A stretch of 64,000 nucleotides of DNA from Hyphomicrobiales bacterium (GTDB taxonomy: Bacteria; Pseudomonadota; Alphaproteobacteria; Rhizobiales; Xanthobacteraceae). The notes beneath the pieces were generated by a model. It saw only the letters and a program-made list of their open reading frames with translations, made no database searches and had not been told where the DNA came from. Numbering within the stretch: the first letter of the stretch is position 1; the number at the start of each line of letters is the position of its first letter. Made by a program: the position numbers and the translations under genes. The stretch covers positions 62,001 to 126,000 of the forward strand of contig JAFKKH010000015.1 in assembly GCA_017305665.1 (NCBI GenBank). The letters run 5' to 3'. This document shows, piece after piece, positions 29,655-38,065 of the stretch.

Positions 29655-30062
29655 ATGCCCGACTCCATGGAGGTCAGCATGTCGGATGCAACTCGGCTGT
29701 TCTGTCTGCGTATCGCGCTGGTGGTTTTCGGATTGATCACGGTCTTCGCGGTCTACCCGCTCTACGTGCTGTGGCCATCGGGCTGGGCATGGGGTCACGG
29801 CCACTCGCATTACATCTACATGATCATCGGCATCTACGCGACGCTCGGCGTGTTCCTGCTGCTCGCCGTGAAAAATCCGGACGCCCACCGGAGTCTGATC
29901 TGGTTCACGGTGTGGTCGAGCGTGGTGCATGGCGGGATCATGGCATATCAGGCTTTCACCGACCCGATGGAGCACGGGCATCTTTTCGGCGACGTGCCGG
30001 CGCTGTTCCTGATTGCGATCGTGCTCGCGGCCCTGATGCGCCGACCGAAACCCGCGCTTTAG
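29655..30062 (+). CDS. Small four-helix membrane protein (DUF6632-like)
   Basis: This 135-residue protein has four hydrophobic segments (about 17-38, 52-72, 80-98, 113-128), linked by short polar loops that contain histidines (WGHGHSHYIY, DPMEHGHLFGD). It resembles a small Rhizobiales membrane family that I recall as DUF6632; this is from memory and moderate. A second in-frame ATG at residue 9 (MSDATRLF) is an alternative start. It stands alone downstream of the acyl-CoA dehydrogenase. The function is unknown. Confidence 0.65.
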   Translation: MPDSMEVSMSDATRLFCLRIALVVFGLITVFAVYPLYVLWPSGWAWGHGHSHYIYMIIGIYATLGVFLLLAVKNPDAHRSLIWFTVWSSVVHGGIMAYQAFTDPMEHGHLFGDVPALFLIAIVLAALMRRPKPAL

Positions 30063-30426
30063 GCGCCAGATCGCAGCGCGCGCAGTTCGCAAGCCGTAAA
30101 ATTGTCGCCGTCGTCCCTCGCGCAAAAGCTCCGCGCCAGCGCTGAGGACGACGCGAACAGCGCCAAGCGCGGCCCGATGACAAGCTCCGCGTCGAGCCTC
30201 CGACGCGCAATTGCACGTCGGCGAGCGAATCCCTGCGCAACGATTCCGCCATGCTGGGACGAGATTTAATGAAACCTGCCGTAACCGCAGCGGGTTTCCT
30301 TTCTGTAGAGCGATAGCTGGTCAGCTCAATGGCAGATTGGCGCAAACCCCATTGCCGTGGGGCGCGGTGCCGCGCCGTTTCAAACCGGCGAGCGCCTGTT
30401 GCGCGCCAACTCAGAAGGCAGCTTTC
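30063..30426. other. 364-base gap with hairpin-rich segment, no gene seen
   Basis: The region is GC-rich with no credible reading frame. Close to the next start it can fold into successive hairpins: CCCCA/TGGGG (about 30347-30362), GCGCG/CGCGC (about 30362-30375) and CGCCG/CGGCG around TTTCAAAC (about 30373-30390). This could be a structured leader for the gene at 30427. Confidence 0.45.
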
Positions 30427-30837
30427 ATGATGAAAGAACTTGTCGCCCATAATCGTCCGACATTCGACCAGTTTCACCCTAACGTACCCAGAATTGCCGC
30501 CGGCCTTGTTGCCTGGTTCGTGCTGATGGCATGGGTCTTTTTCGATCGGCAGAGCGTCACCGGGCTTCCGCTGGCCTTCGTCACGGTGTTTTTTGCGGTG
30601 CTCGGCCTGGTTCTCGGCGGGGCGGCGCTGGTCTGGCAAAGACATCGGCCGCTCCATACGAGGCACCCGAACACGATTCCGTTCCGGGACTGGAGGATGG
30701 GCAATTTCACGGTGTGGGGCGGCAGGCTTCGCTGCGGGCAGGCAGCGGTCGAGATGTTGCTGCCGATCGCGGCTGCCGCCGTTGGCCTCACCTTGCTGGG
30801 AATTGTCTTCGCGATCTGCGCAAGCGCGGCTAGCTGA
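30427..30837 (+). CDS. Hypothetical small membrane protein
   Basis: This 136-residue protein starts at an ATGATG pair at 30427. Three hydrophobic segments are visible (about 22-40, 46-65, 107-132), with a polar stretch (66-100, QRHRPLHTRHPNTIPFRDWR) between the second and third. I do not recognise the family. Composition and codon use resemble neighbouring genes, so it is probably real. It has no clear partner, being flanked by intergenic repeats on one side and a structured gap on the other. Confidence 0.6.
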   Translation: MMKELVAHNRPTFDQFHPNVPRIAAGLVAWFVLMAWVFFDRQSVTGLPLAFVTVFFAVLGLVLGGAALVWQRHRPLHTRHPNTIPFRDWRMGNFTVWGGRLRCGQAAVEMLLPIAAAAVGLTLLGIVFAICASAAS

Positions 30838-31309
30838 AGCATGTTCGACAAGCCTGACGATACAACTGGCTAAGTGAGACCGATATGCGGCCCTGCGATT
30901 GACCGCTGCATCGGCGATTGATGCTGAGGACGATCGCTCATCGACCTGACTTCACAACAAGCACAGGGGCTATTGATTCCGGATCGCCGCTGGCGCGGCG
31001 TCCGGAATGACGAGAAGGTTGGTTTGTCAACGTTGGCGCCACTCATGCGGCGTCATTCCCGCATTGCGATGACGATGCGGACAAGGCCAGCGATCGCACA
31101 TCTCTCACACGGCCGGATCATTTTGAACCAATGACCTGCCGTTGGGGGGATTTGCGTCGGCTGCAGAAGTATTCCATGTTGTGCACGAGGAACGACCCTG
31201 CCCGGACCGGAATCGGTTCCGGGCTGTACGGCGAACATCGGCAGACATAGCCGAGAGCCGGACGTCGGTTGAGACATCAGCCGATCGAGAGAAACGAGAG
31301 GGAGAGAAC
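30838..31309. other. 472-base gap upstream of the tricarboxylate transporter operon
   Basis: No gene is seen. It contains a half copy of the CGTCATTCCGG-type repeat (30950-31012) and a small hairpin CGTCAT/ATGACG (31051-31074). It should also hold the promoter of the tctCBA operon; I could not pick out convincing -35/-10 boxes. Confidence 0.55.
30950..31012. repeat. Half copy of the CGTCATTCCGG-type palindromic element
   Basis: This 63-base segment aligns by eye with the right half of the element at 47305-47451: a CTTCACAACRAGCACAGGG block, then TATGGATTCCGG-like sequence, and a CCGGAATGACG end. The left arm is absent, so it is a truncated copy. Confidence 0.7.
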
Positions 31310-32272
31310 ATGAAAAAGCTGCTTGCGCTCGCTTTTGCGTCACTCATATCCACCGCCTCCTATTCCACCGTCTCCTATTCAGGCTCCTATCCGGACCACG
31401 CCATCAAGCTGATCGTGCCATGGGCGGCCGGCGGCGATACCGATCTCATCTTCCGGCCGCTGCTGCCGCTTCTGCAGAAGTATCTCGGCCAGCCGGTGAT
31501 CATCGCCAACGTTGGCGGTGCCTCCGGCACCGTCGGCGAACGCGAAGCCGCCAATGCCGCGCCGGACGGCTATACGGTGTTCGGTGCCCACGATTACATC
31601 CATTCGGTTTATTTCGGCGGCATCATCGACATCAAATATTCCGATGCGTTCGAGCCGGTCTGCCTGATCTCCTCGACGCCATCGGTCATCACGGTCGGCG
31701 CCAAGACGCCCTGGAAGTCCTTCAAGGATCTGGTGGCGGACGCCAAGAAACGGCCCGGGCAGATCGTGGTCGGCGCCTCGCTCGGTTCGACCAGCCAGTA
31801 TTCGATCGCGCTCGCGGCGAAAGCCGCCGGCATCACGTTCAAATACGTGCCCTATCAGGGCACGGCGCCGCGCATGAACGCGCTGCTCGGTGGACACATC
31901 GAGGTCGCCGACTCGAACCTGACCCAGAAGAGCAAGGTCGATGGCGGCTTGCTGCGCTTCCTCGCCAATATGTCCGACAAGCGCACCGAAGGTCTGGAGA
32001 ACGTGCCGACGTTGAAGGAGCTCGGCTATGACGTCGAGTATTCGGTCAACCGCGGCCTGATGGTGCCGAAGGGAACGCCGGCCGAAGTGATCAACAAGCT
32101 CAACGATGCCTGCGCCAAGGCCACCAAGGAGCCTGAATACGCCAAGGCCCTGCTCCTGCAGGGCACCAGCGTGCGCTACATGGATCCGAAGGGCTATGCG
32201 GAGTATCTGAAAAAGACCGACGCACAGACCAAGGATATCGCCAAGTCGCTCGGTTTGCTGAAGCGCGAATGA
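31310..32272 (+). CDS. Tripartite tricarboxylate transporter substrate-binding protein (TctC/Bug family)
   Basis: This 320-residue periplasmic receptor starts at the ATG at 31310 after GAGGGAGAG. It has a signal peptide (about 1-26) and the Bug fold with YPDHAIKLIVPWAAGGDTD near 28-46, VIIANVGGASGTVG near 62-75, and APDGYT near 83. These are the loops that grip a carboxylate ligand through main-chain and water contacts. The stop overlaps tctB (ATGA), so binding protein and both membrane subunits are one unit. The ligand is not predictable; the downstream aspartate dehydrogenase suggests a dicarboxylate or amino-dicarboxylate (inference). Confidence 0.92.
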   Translation: MKKLLALAFASLISTASYSTVSYSGSYPDHAIKLIVPWAAGGDTDLIFRPLLPLLQKYLGQPVIIANVGGASGTVGEREAANAAPDGYTVFGAHDYIHSVYFGGIIDIKYSDAFEPVCLISSTPSVITVGAKTPWKSFKDLVADAKKRPGQIVVGASLGSTSQYSIALAAKAAGITFKYVPYQGTAPRMNALLGGHIEVADSNLTQKSKVDGGLLRFLANMSDKRTEGLENVPTLKELGYDVEYSVNRGLMVPKGTPAEVINKLNDACAKATKEPEYAKALLLQGTSVRYMDPKGYAEYLKKTDAQTKDIAKSLGLLKRE

Positions 32273-32769
32273 TGCTCAGTCGCGACGGAATAGCGGGGCT
32301 GGTCTGTCTCGCGCTCAGCATCGGATTGTTCGCGCTGACGTTCGGATTGCCGCCGGCGGTCATGGTGCCGGTCGGGCCGGCGTTCTATCCGCGGGTCGTC
32401 ATCCTTATCCTCGGCATATTGAGCGTCATTCTGATCGTGTTCGACGTCCTCGCGATGCAACGGCAGCGCGCCGCCGCCGTTGCGCCGCGCGCAACCGCCG
32501 CGACCGCCGGGCCGGCGCCGAACTATCGGCTGGTGCTGGCCACTTTCGTCGAGTTCGGAGTCTACATCCTGCTGATCCCGCTGCTCGGGTTCCGCATTTC
32601 GACCTTCCTGTTCGTGCTGCTCCTGGAGATCACGCTGGAGTGGCCGCGCAGTCCCAGACATTGGATCGTGATGATCCTCGTGGCCGTGGCGACGAGCCTC
32701 GTCTGCTTCTACGTTTTTGAAGATTACCTGTCGGTGCTGCTGCCGCGCGGAACGTGGAGCGGAATGTGA
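32269..32769 (+). CDS. Tripartite tricarboxylate transporter small membrane subunit (TctB)
   Basis: This 166-residue protein has four hydrophobic segments (about 8-27, 39-60, 85-105, 120-150). The second is preceded by the family feature PVGPAFYPRVVILILG. The poor sequence conservation and size are normal for TctB. It overlaps tctC (ATGA) and tctA (GTGA) by four bases each. Confidence 0.9.
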   Translation: MMLSRDGIAGLVCLALSIGLFALTFGLPPAVMVPVGPAFYPRVVILILGILSVILIVFDVLAMQRQRAAAVAPRATAATAGPAPNYRLVLATFVEFGVYILLIPLLGFRISTFLFVLLLEITLEWPRSPRHWIVMILVAVATSLVCFYVFEDYLSVLLPRGTWSGM

Positions 32770-34307
32770 ATCACTACGAGCTGCTCTTCACCCACATCGG
32801 CACGGTGCTGCACTTCCAGTACCTCATTCCGCTGCTGGTCGGCACCATCGCGGGCGTGATCGGCGGCGCGCTGCCCGGCGTCACCATCACCATGACTGTC
32901 ATCGTGGTGCTGCCCTTCACCTTCGGCCTCGACCCGTTGCAGGGCCTCGCCGCCATGATCGGCGTCTATGTCGGCGGATCGGCCGGCGGGTCGATCACCG
33001 CGAGTCTGATCGGCATTCCCGGCACGCCCTCGGCGGTGGCGACCACCTTCGACGGCTTCCCCATGACGAAGAAGGGCGAAGCCGGCCGCTCGGTCTGGGT
33101 CGGCGTCTGGTCGGCGCTGATCGGCGGCGCGCTCGGCGGCCTGTGCCTGATCGAACTGACCGGTCCCTTCGCATCGCTCGCGCTGCAGTTCGGCCCCTGG
33201 GAGTTCTTCTCGCTGTTCGTCTTCGCGCTTTCGATGGTCGCCGGGCTGGTCGGGCGTTCCGTGACCAAGGGATTGTTGTCGGGTGCGATCGGCCTCATCG
33301 TGACCATCGTCGGCGCCGATCCGATCATGGGCGTGCAGCGCTTCACGCTCGGCATCCATCAGCTCGAGGGCGGTTTTCCGTTCCTTCCGGTGCTGATCGG
33401 TATCTTCGCCTTCGCGCAGTTGATGCCTGACGTCGAACTGATCGGGGCGGACGAGCAGGCGATCGCGGCGCGGCCGACGCAAATGAACCTGAAGGTGTCT
33501 CACCTGTCGGTGCTGTGGGATATCCTGTGCCGGCCCTTCATGCTGCTGTGGGTGACCATCATCGGTATCGTGATCGGCGTGCTGCCGGCGATCGGCGGCA
33601 GCGCCGCCAATATCATGGCTTATGATCAAGCCAAGAAGTTCTCCAAACGCCCGGAGAAATTCGGCACCGGCATTCCGGAAGGCATTGTCGCCTCAGAGGC
33701 GTCCAACAGCGCCAATGTCGCGGGCTCCCTGATGATGATCATGGCGTTCGGCATCCCCGGCGATGCCGTCACCGCGGTGATGCTGGGCGCGCTGACCGTG
33801 CACGGCATCCAGCCGGGCCCTCTGTTCATCGCGCAGCATCCCAAGGTCGCCTACGGAATCTACGCCTCCTATCTGGTGGCGCTGCCGCTGATGGTCGCGG
33901 TGATCTGGGTCGGATCGCGCTTATGGATGCGCATCATCATGATGCCGAAGGCGATGCTGATCCCGATCGTGCTGGTGCTGTGCGTGATCGGCGCCTACGC
34001 GCTCGGCAACAGCATGAACGACGTCTATGTGCTGGCGCTGTTCTGCGTGATCGGCTACGCCATGGTGAAGGCGCGCATCCCGCTGGCGCCGCTGATCCTC
34101 GGCGTCGTGCTCGGCGACCAGATCGAGTCCAACATGATTCAGGCGGTTTCCACCGATGCCGATCCCTGGCTGTTCCTGACGCGCCCGATCTCGGGCGGCC
34201 TGTTGGCCGCCTCGGTGCTGTCGATCGCCTTGGCGGTCTGGCAGCACAACCGCGAGACCAAACGTCTCGCCGCGGCGGCGGAAGAAGAGTTCGACACCGA
34301 CTTCTGA
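32766..34307 (+). CDS. Tripartite tricarboxylate transporter large membrane subunit (TctA)
   Basis: This 513-residue transport subunit starts at the GTG at 32766 overlapping the tctB stop, with TGGAGCGG upstream; a GTG at 32754 is an alternative. About 12 membrane segments are visible. The TctA signatures GGALPGVTITMTVIVVLPFT (near 35) and GIPGTPSAVATTFDGFPM (near 83) are present, and repeat-like equivalents occur later (GIPGDAVTAVMLGAL). It uses an ion gradient to import the substrate delivered by TctC. Family assignment is firm; the substrate is unknown. Confidence 0.94.
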   Translation: MNHYELLFTHIGTVLHFQYLIPLLVGTIAGVIGGALPGVTITMTVIVVLPFTFGLDPLQGLAAMIGVYVGGSAGGSITASLIGIPGTPSAVATTFDGFPMTKKGEAGRSVWVGVWSALIGGALGGLCLIELTGPFASLALQFGPWEFFSLFVFALSMVAGLVGRSVTKGLLSGAIGLIVTIVGADPIMGVQRFTLGIHQLEGGFPFLPVLIGIFAFAQLMPDVELIGADEQAIAARPTQMNLKVSHLSVLWDILCRPFMLLWVTIIGIVIGVLPAIGGSAANIMAYDQAKKFSKRPEKFGTGIPEGIVASEASNSANVAGSLMMIMAFGIPGDAVTAVMLGALTVHGIQPGPLFIAQHPKVAYGIYASYLVALPLMVAVIWVGSRLWMRIIMMPKAMLIPIVLVLCVIGAYALGNSMNDVYVLALFCVIGYAMVKARIPLAPLILGVVLGDQIESNMIQAVSTDADPWLFLTRPISGGLLAASVLSIALAVWQHNRETKRLAAAAEEEFDTDF

Positions 34308-34321
34308 ACGGAGAGACAAAC

Positions 34322-35149
34322 ATGGCGGACAGGCATTTCAGGCCGGCGCTGCGCGTCGGACTGGCCGGATTGGGCGCGGTCGGTCTCGGCGTCGCGCGCA
34401 AGCTCGAAGCCGGCATCCCTGGCCTGACGCTTGCCGCGGTCTCGGTGCGTGACGTCGACCGGGCGCGCCGCGAACTGCCACGCGCCGGCGGCGAGATTCC
34501 CGTGCTCGCCATCGAGGCGCTGGCGGAGAACTGCGACATCGTGGTCGAAGGCCTGCCGCCGGCGCTGTTCCGCACCGTCGCGGCGGCGACGATCGCACGC
34601 GGGCGTATCTTCATGCCGCTCAGCGTCGGCCAGTTGCTCGAGAACTGGGAACTGGTGGACGAGGCGCGCGCGACCGGCGCCCGCATCCTGGTGCCGACCG
34701 GGGCGCTGATCGGACTTGATGCGGTGCGTGCCGCGGCCGAGGGCGACATCCGCTCGGTGACGATGATCACCCGCAAGCCGCCGGCCGGACTCGACGGCGC
34801 GCCTTATCTGCGCGAGCGCGGGATCGCTGTCACCGGATTAACGGAGGCGCTGAAGGTGTTCGATGGCAGCGCGCGCGACGGGGCGCGCGGCTTCCCGGCC
34901 AACGTCAACGTCGCCGCGGCTTTAAGTCTCGCCGGCATCGGGCCCGACCGCACGCGGCTCGAGATCTGGGCCGACCCGGCGGTGACGCGCAACACCCACC
35001 GGATCGAGGTCGAGGCCGATACCGCGCGGTTCTCGATGACGATCGAGAACGTGCCGTCGGCGGAGAACCCGCGCACCGGACGCATCACCGCGCTCTCCAC
35101 GGTCGCGGCCCTGCGCGGGCTGGTGTCCGAATTGAAGGTGGGGACGTAG
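34322..35149 (+). CDS. L-aspartate dehydrogenase family protein (NadX-like)
   Basis: This 275-residue protein starts at the ATG at 34322 after GGAGAG, 14 bases behind tctA. It has the Rossmann motif GLAGLGAVGLG (13-23), the segment PTGALIGLDAV (125-135), FPANVNVAAALSLAG (191-205) and the catalytic histidine His226 in RNTHRIEVE. The family oxidises L-aspartate to iminoaspartate/oxaloacetate with NAD(P), feeding either NAD synthesis or aspartate use. No nadA/nadC is nearby. The operon context with a carboxylate importer therefore points to catabolism of an imported amino-dicarboxylate (inference). Confidence 0.88.
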   Translation: MADRHFRPALRVGLAGLGAVGLGVARKLEAGIPGLTLAAVSVRDVDRARRELPRAGGEIPVLAIEALAENCDIVVEGLPPALFRTVAAATIARGRIFMPLSVGQLLENWELVDEARATGARILVPTGALIGLDAVRAAAEGDIRSVTMITRKPPAGLDGAPYLRERGIAVTGLTEALKVFDGSARDGARGFPANVNVAAALSLAGIGPDRTRLEIWADPAVTRNTHRIEVEADTARFSMTIENVPSAENPRTGRITALSTVAALRGLVSELKVGT

Positions 35150-35157
35150 CAGGCCGC

Positions 35158-35204
35158 GATTCACGATGCTGGAGAGTCGGGTTGATACCACCTCGTCGTG
35201 AATC
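35158..35204. terminator. Inverted repeat between convergent aspartate dehydrogenase and CBS genes
   Basis: GATTCACGA (35158-35166) is matched by TCGTGAATC (35196-35204) with a 29-base loop. It lacks a T-run, so it is a terminator-like stem of uncertain strength. Confidence 0.4.
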
Positions 35205-35207
35205 GCT

Positions 35208-35930
35208 CTAGCTCGCTGCCTTCCGGTCCTCCTCGGACTCGACATAGTAGCCCGAGTAACCGTCCACCCAGCAGATGTGATCGTGCACCTCTTTCACGCC
35301 TGCGGTGTTCTCGGCGGCGACGATGGCGGCCTGGCGGGCGCGCTCGTCTACGATGACGCCGTGCAGATGCACGGCGCCATTGCGGACCGTGACCTGGAAT
35401 CCGATCGGGCACCACGCGGTTTCCTGCGCCGTCCGCATGATACGGTCGCGGATGTGATCGTCGCTCGCGGTCGGGTCCGGAATCTCATGGGCGAGGTTCA
35501 CCACCGCCTGCATCAAGTTGACGCGGGTGACGATGCCGGCGAGTCGGCCACGCTCGACCACGGGCACGCGTTTGATGTGATGTTTTTCCATCGCGTCGAC
35601 GATCTCGTCGAGGGGCGTTTCCTCGCCGACCGTGAATGGATCCGGCGTCATCACCTCGCCGACTTTCCGCCCGCGCTCGCGCACGAAATCCGCGCCGGCC
35701 CGACCGGTGCCGATGAAGAACTGCAGCCATTTCGGACGCCTGCGCTGGGTGCCGACTTCGGCGCGGCGGAGAAAATCTCCCTCGGTCACGATGCCGATGA
35801 GCTTTCCCGCTCCGTCCACCACTGGCAGGCCGCTGACATGATTGTTCAACATGAGGGTGGCGGCATCGACGATGGGCGTATCGGGCGTCACGGTGAGGAC
35901 ATTCCGCGTCATGATTTGATGAGCACGCAT
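35208..35930 (-). CDS. CBS-pair and BON domain protein
   Basis: This is a 240-residue cytoplasmic protein with two CBS motifs (about 1-60, IMTRNVLTV and GIVTEGDFLRR; about 92-150, VMTPDPFTV and GIVTRVNLMQA). They usually bind adenosine nucleotides and sense energy state. A BON domain follows (about 160-225, VRNGAVHLHGVIVDERARQA), a module usually linked to membrane or ligand binding. A basic insert (TQRRRPKWLQFF) links the two CBS halves. The RBS AGGAGATC is good. The CBS-BON combination is common in rhizobia, but its partner is unknown. Confidence 0.88.
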   Translation of the reverse strand: MRAHQIMTRNVLTVTPDTPIVDAATLMLNNHVSGLPVVDGAGKLIGIVTEGDFLRRAEVGTQRRRPKWLQFFIGTGRAGADFVRERGRKVGEVMTPDPFTVGEETPLDEIVDAMEKHHIKRVPVVERGRLAGIVTRVNLMQAVVNLAHEIPDPTASDDHIRDRIMRTAQETAWCPIGFQVTVRNGAVHLHGVIVDERARQAAIVAAENTAGVKEVHDHICWVDGYSGYYVESEEDRKAAS

Positions 35931-36050
35931 GGTGATCTCCTCTGGTTCTGAACAGCTGCATCCTAGCGCGGGGCGGCGGCCGCACGTTGTTCTGCCGCAA
36001 ACAGCCGGACTGCGGCTTCCGAAGGAGAGGAGAAGGATTTGGGTGCGGTG

Positions 36051-36587
36051 CTAACCCGACCGTGCCTCGCGCACGCTTTTGCGAAAGCGCTGGATCAGCC
36101 GCAATGTGCGTGCCGACCATCCGCTGCCGTCGCCCTGCAGCGTGGCCTTGATCTTCGCCTTCAACGGATCGACCAGCGCTTTCGCCCTGGCCCGCACGGT
36201 GAGGATGAATTCGTAGAGCCACTCGAACCAGTTCATCTGCAGCAGTTTGGATTTCGTGACGTCGAACACGAATGCGGTGATGCCGACGCTGAGCAGCTTC
36301 GCGAACAGGATCGTCAGCGTCGCGCTGAACCAGTATTTATGCGCGAGCAGCCAGAGCCCCGCGACCTTCAGCGGAAACAGCGGGATGACCGGCACGATGA
36401 AGACGATCAGCGTCATCGCCGGCGACAATGCATCGACGCGCTCGGCGAGCCAGTGCTTGATGGTCTTGAGCGGGATCAGCGCGACGACGCGCGCCACGAT
36501 CGGTTCGAGATGATCCCATAGCCACGCCTCGATCAGGAAGACGATCGCCAGGAACACCCAGACAGCCTGGACAAGGCGGCGCAGCAT
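36051..36587 (-). CDS. Conserved hypothetical inner-membrane protein
   Basis: This 178-residue protein has an N-terminal membrane segment (about 5-24) and two or three further segments (about 55-85 and 87-112). An amphipathic, Lys/Arg-rich C-terminal tail follows (about 125-178, with RARAKALVDPLKAKIKATLQ). I recognise it only as a type of protein found next to lpd in related genomes. No motif indicates a function. Confidence 0.65.
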   Translation of the reverse strand: MLRRLVQAVWVFLAIVFLIEAWLWDHLEPIVARVVALIPLKTIKHWLAERVDALSPAMTLIVFIVPVIPLFPLKVAGLWLLAHKYWFSATLTILFAKLLSVGITAFVFDVTKSKLLQMNWFEWLYEFILTVRARAKALVDPLKAKIKATLQGDGSGWSARTLRLIQRFRKSVREARSG

Positions 36588-36625
36588 GATCTCAGCCTAT
36601 CACCCGGCCCGGTGCCGGGGCAGGC

Positions 36626-38029
36626 TCACATGTGGATGGCGCGCTTGCCGACCGCAAGGGCGGCTTCCTTGACCGCTTCCGAGCGGGTCGGGTGGGCGTG
36701 GCAGGTGCGCGCCAGGTCCTCGGCCGAGCCGCCGAATTCCATCAGCACGCAGGCCTCGTGGATCATCTCGCCAGCCTCGCGGCCGATGATGTGACAGCCG
36801 AGCACGCGGTCGGTCTTGGCGTCCGCGAGAATTTTCACGAAGCCGTCGGTGGTCTGGTTGACCTTGGAGCGGCCGTTGGCGGTGAACGGGAACTTGCCGA
36901 CCGTGTAAGCGATGCCGGCCTGCTTCAATTCCTCCTCGGTCTTGCCGACCGACGATACTTCCGGGGTGGTGTAGACCACGCCGGGGATCACGTCGTAGTT
37001 CACGTGGCCGGCCTGACCGGCGAGGAGTTCGGCCACCGCGACGCCTTCGTCCTCGGCCTTGTGCGCCAGCATCGGTCCCTTGATGACGTCACCGATGGCG
37101 TAGACGCCCTTCACGGAGGTCGCGAAGTGGTTGTCGATCTCGACCCGGCCGCGATTGTCCAGTGCAACGCCGGCTTCCTTGAGGCCGAGGCCGTCGGTGT
37201 AGGGCACCCGCCCGATGCAGACCAGCACGACATCGGCTTCGATCTTTTCCGCTGCGCCGCCGGCGGCCGGCTCGACCTGCGCCACCAGCGTCTTGCCCGA
37301 TGTATCGACGCCGGTGACCTTGGCGCCGAGCTTGAACGCAAAGCCCTGCTTCTCGAGCAGGCGCTGGAATTGTTTTGCCACCTCGCCGTCCATGCCCGGC
37401 AGGATGCGGTCGAGGAATTCCACCACCGTCACCTCAGCGCCGAGGCGATGCCACACCGAGCCGAGCTCGAGGCCGATCACGCCGGCGCCAACGATCAACA
37501 GCTTGCCCGGCACCTTATCGAGCGAGAGCGCGCCGGTCGACGACACGATGCGCTTCTCGTCGATCTCGATGCCCTTGAGCTTCGCGACGTCGGAGCCGGT
37601 GGCGATGACGATGTTCTTGGTCTCGACGGTCTGGGTCTTGCCGTCGGCGCCGGTCACCTCGACCTTGCCGGTGCCGAGGATCTTGCCCTTGCCGCTGATG
37701 ACGTCGATCTTGTTCTTTTTCATTAAAAACTCGACGCCCTTGACGTTGCCGTCGATGCCCTGCTGCTTGAAATTCATCATCGCGGGCAGGTCGAGTTTCG
37801 GGGCGGAGACGCTGACGCCCATCTTGGCGAAGGAGTGTCCGGCTTCCTCGAACATTTCCGAGGCATGCAGCAGCGCCTTCGACGGCATGCAGCCGACATT
37901 GAGGCAGGTGCCGCCCAGCGTCGCATTCTTCTCGACCACGGCGACCTTCATGCCGAGCTGCGCCGCGCGGATCGCACAGACGTAGCCGCCGGGGCCGGTG
38001 CCGATAACAACGAGGTCGTAGGAAGCCAT
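36626..38029 (-). CDS. lpdA: Dihydrolipoyl dehydrogenase (E3)
   Basis: E3 reoxidises dihydrolipoamide of the 2-oxoglutarate dehydrogenase complex and passes electrons to NAD. The 467-residue protein has the FAD-binding GTGPGG (10-15), the redox disulfide Cys42/Cys47 ([14 protein letters not shown]), an NAD-binding [10 protein letters not shown] and the C-terminal catalytic pair His446/Glu451 (CHAHPTRSE). It is the last enzyme gene of the mdh-sucCDAB-lpd series. It is separated from sucB by an SDR gene and an orphan gene. A GC-rich stem (36603-36619) follows the stop. Confidence 0.97.
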   Translation of the reverse strand: MASYDLVVIGTGPGGYVCAIRAAQLGMKVAVVEKNATLGGTCLNVGCMPSKALLHASEMFEEAGHSFAKMGVSVSAPKLDLPAMMNFKQQGIDGNVKGVEFLMKKNKIDVISGKGKILGTGKVEVTGADGKTQTVETKNIVIATGSDVAKLKGIEIDEKRIVSSTGALSLDKVPGKLLIVGAGVIGLELGSVWHRLGAEVTVVEFLDRILPGMDGEVAKQFQRLLEKQGFAFKLGAKVTGVDTSGKTLVAQVEPAAGGAAEKIEADVVLVCIGRVPYTDGLGLKEAGVALDNRGRVEIDNHFATSVKGVYAIGDVIKGPMLAHKAEDEGVAVAELLAGQAGHVNYDVIPGVVYTTPEVSSVGKTEEELKQAGIAYTVGKFPFTANGRSKVNQTTDGFVKILADAKTDRVLGCHIIGREAGEMIHEACVLMEFGGSAEDLARTCHAHPTRSEAVKEAALAVGKRAIHM

Positions 38030-38065
38030 AATCTCAATCCCTGTCTTTACCTGTTCGTGACGCGT

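Noticed and set aside
29656-30145. Alternative plus-strand ORF (168 codons) overlapping the small membrane protein
   Set aside because: Its Arg-rich composition is typical of an off-frame; the 135-residue frame has clear membrane helices.
30305-30400. tRNA-like strings (AGCTCAATGGCAGA and a CGCCG-TTTCAAAC-CGGCG arm)
   Set aside because: D-loop-like and T-loop-like strings are present, but no acceptor stem pairs at a suitable distance, the T-loop has eight bases and the anticodon-like loop has six. It does not fold as a tRNA.
36603-36619. CCCGGC-CCGGT-GCCGGG stem downstream of lpd as a terminator
   Set aside because: No T-run on either strand, so I did not list it as a terminator.
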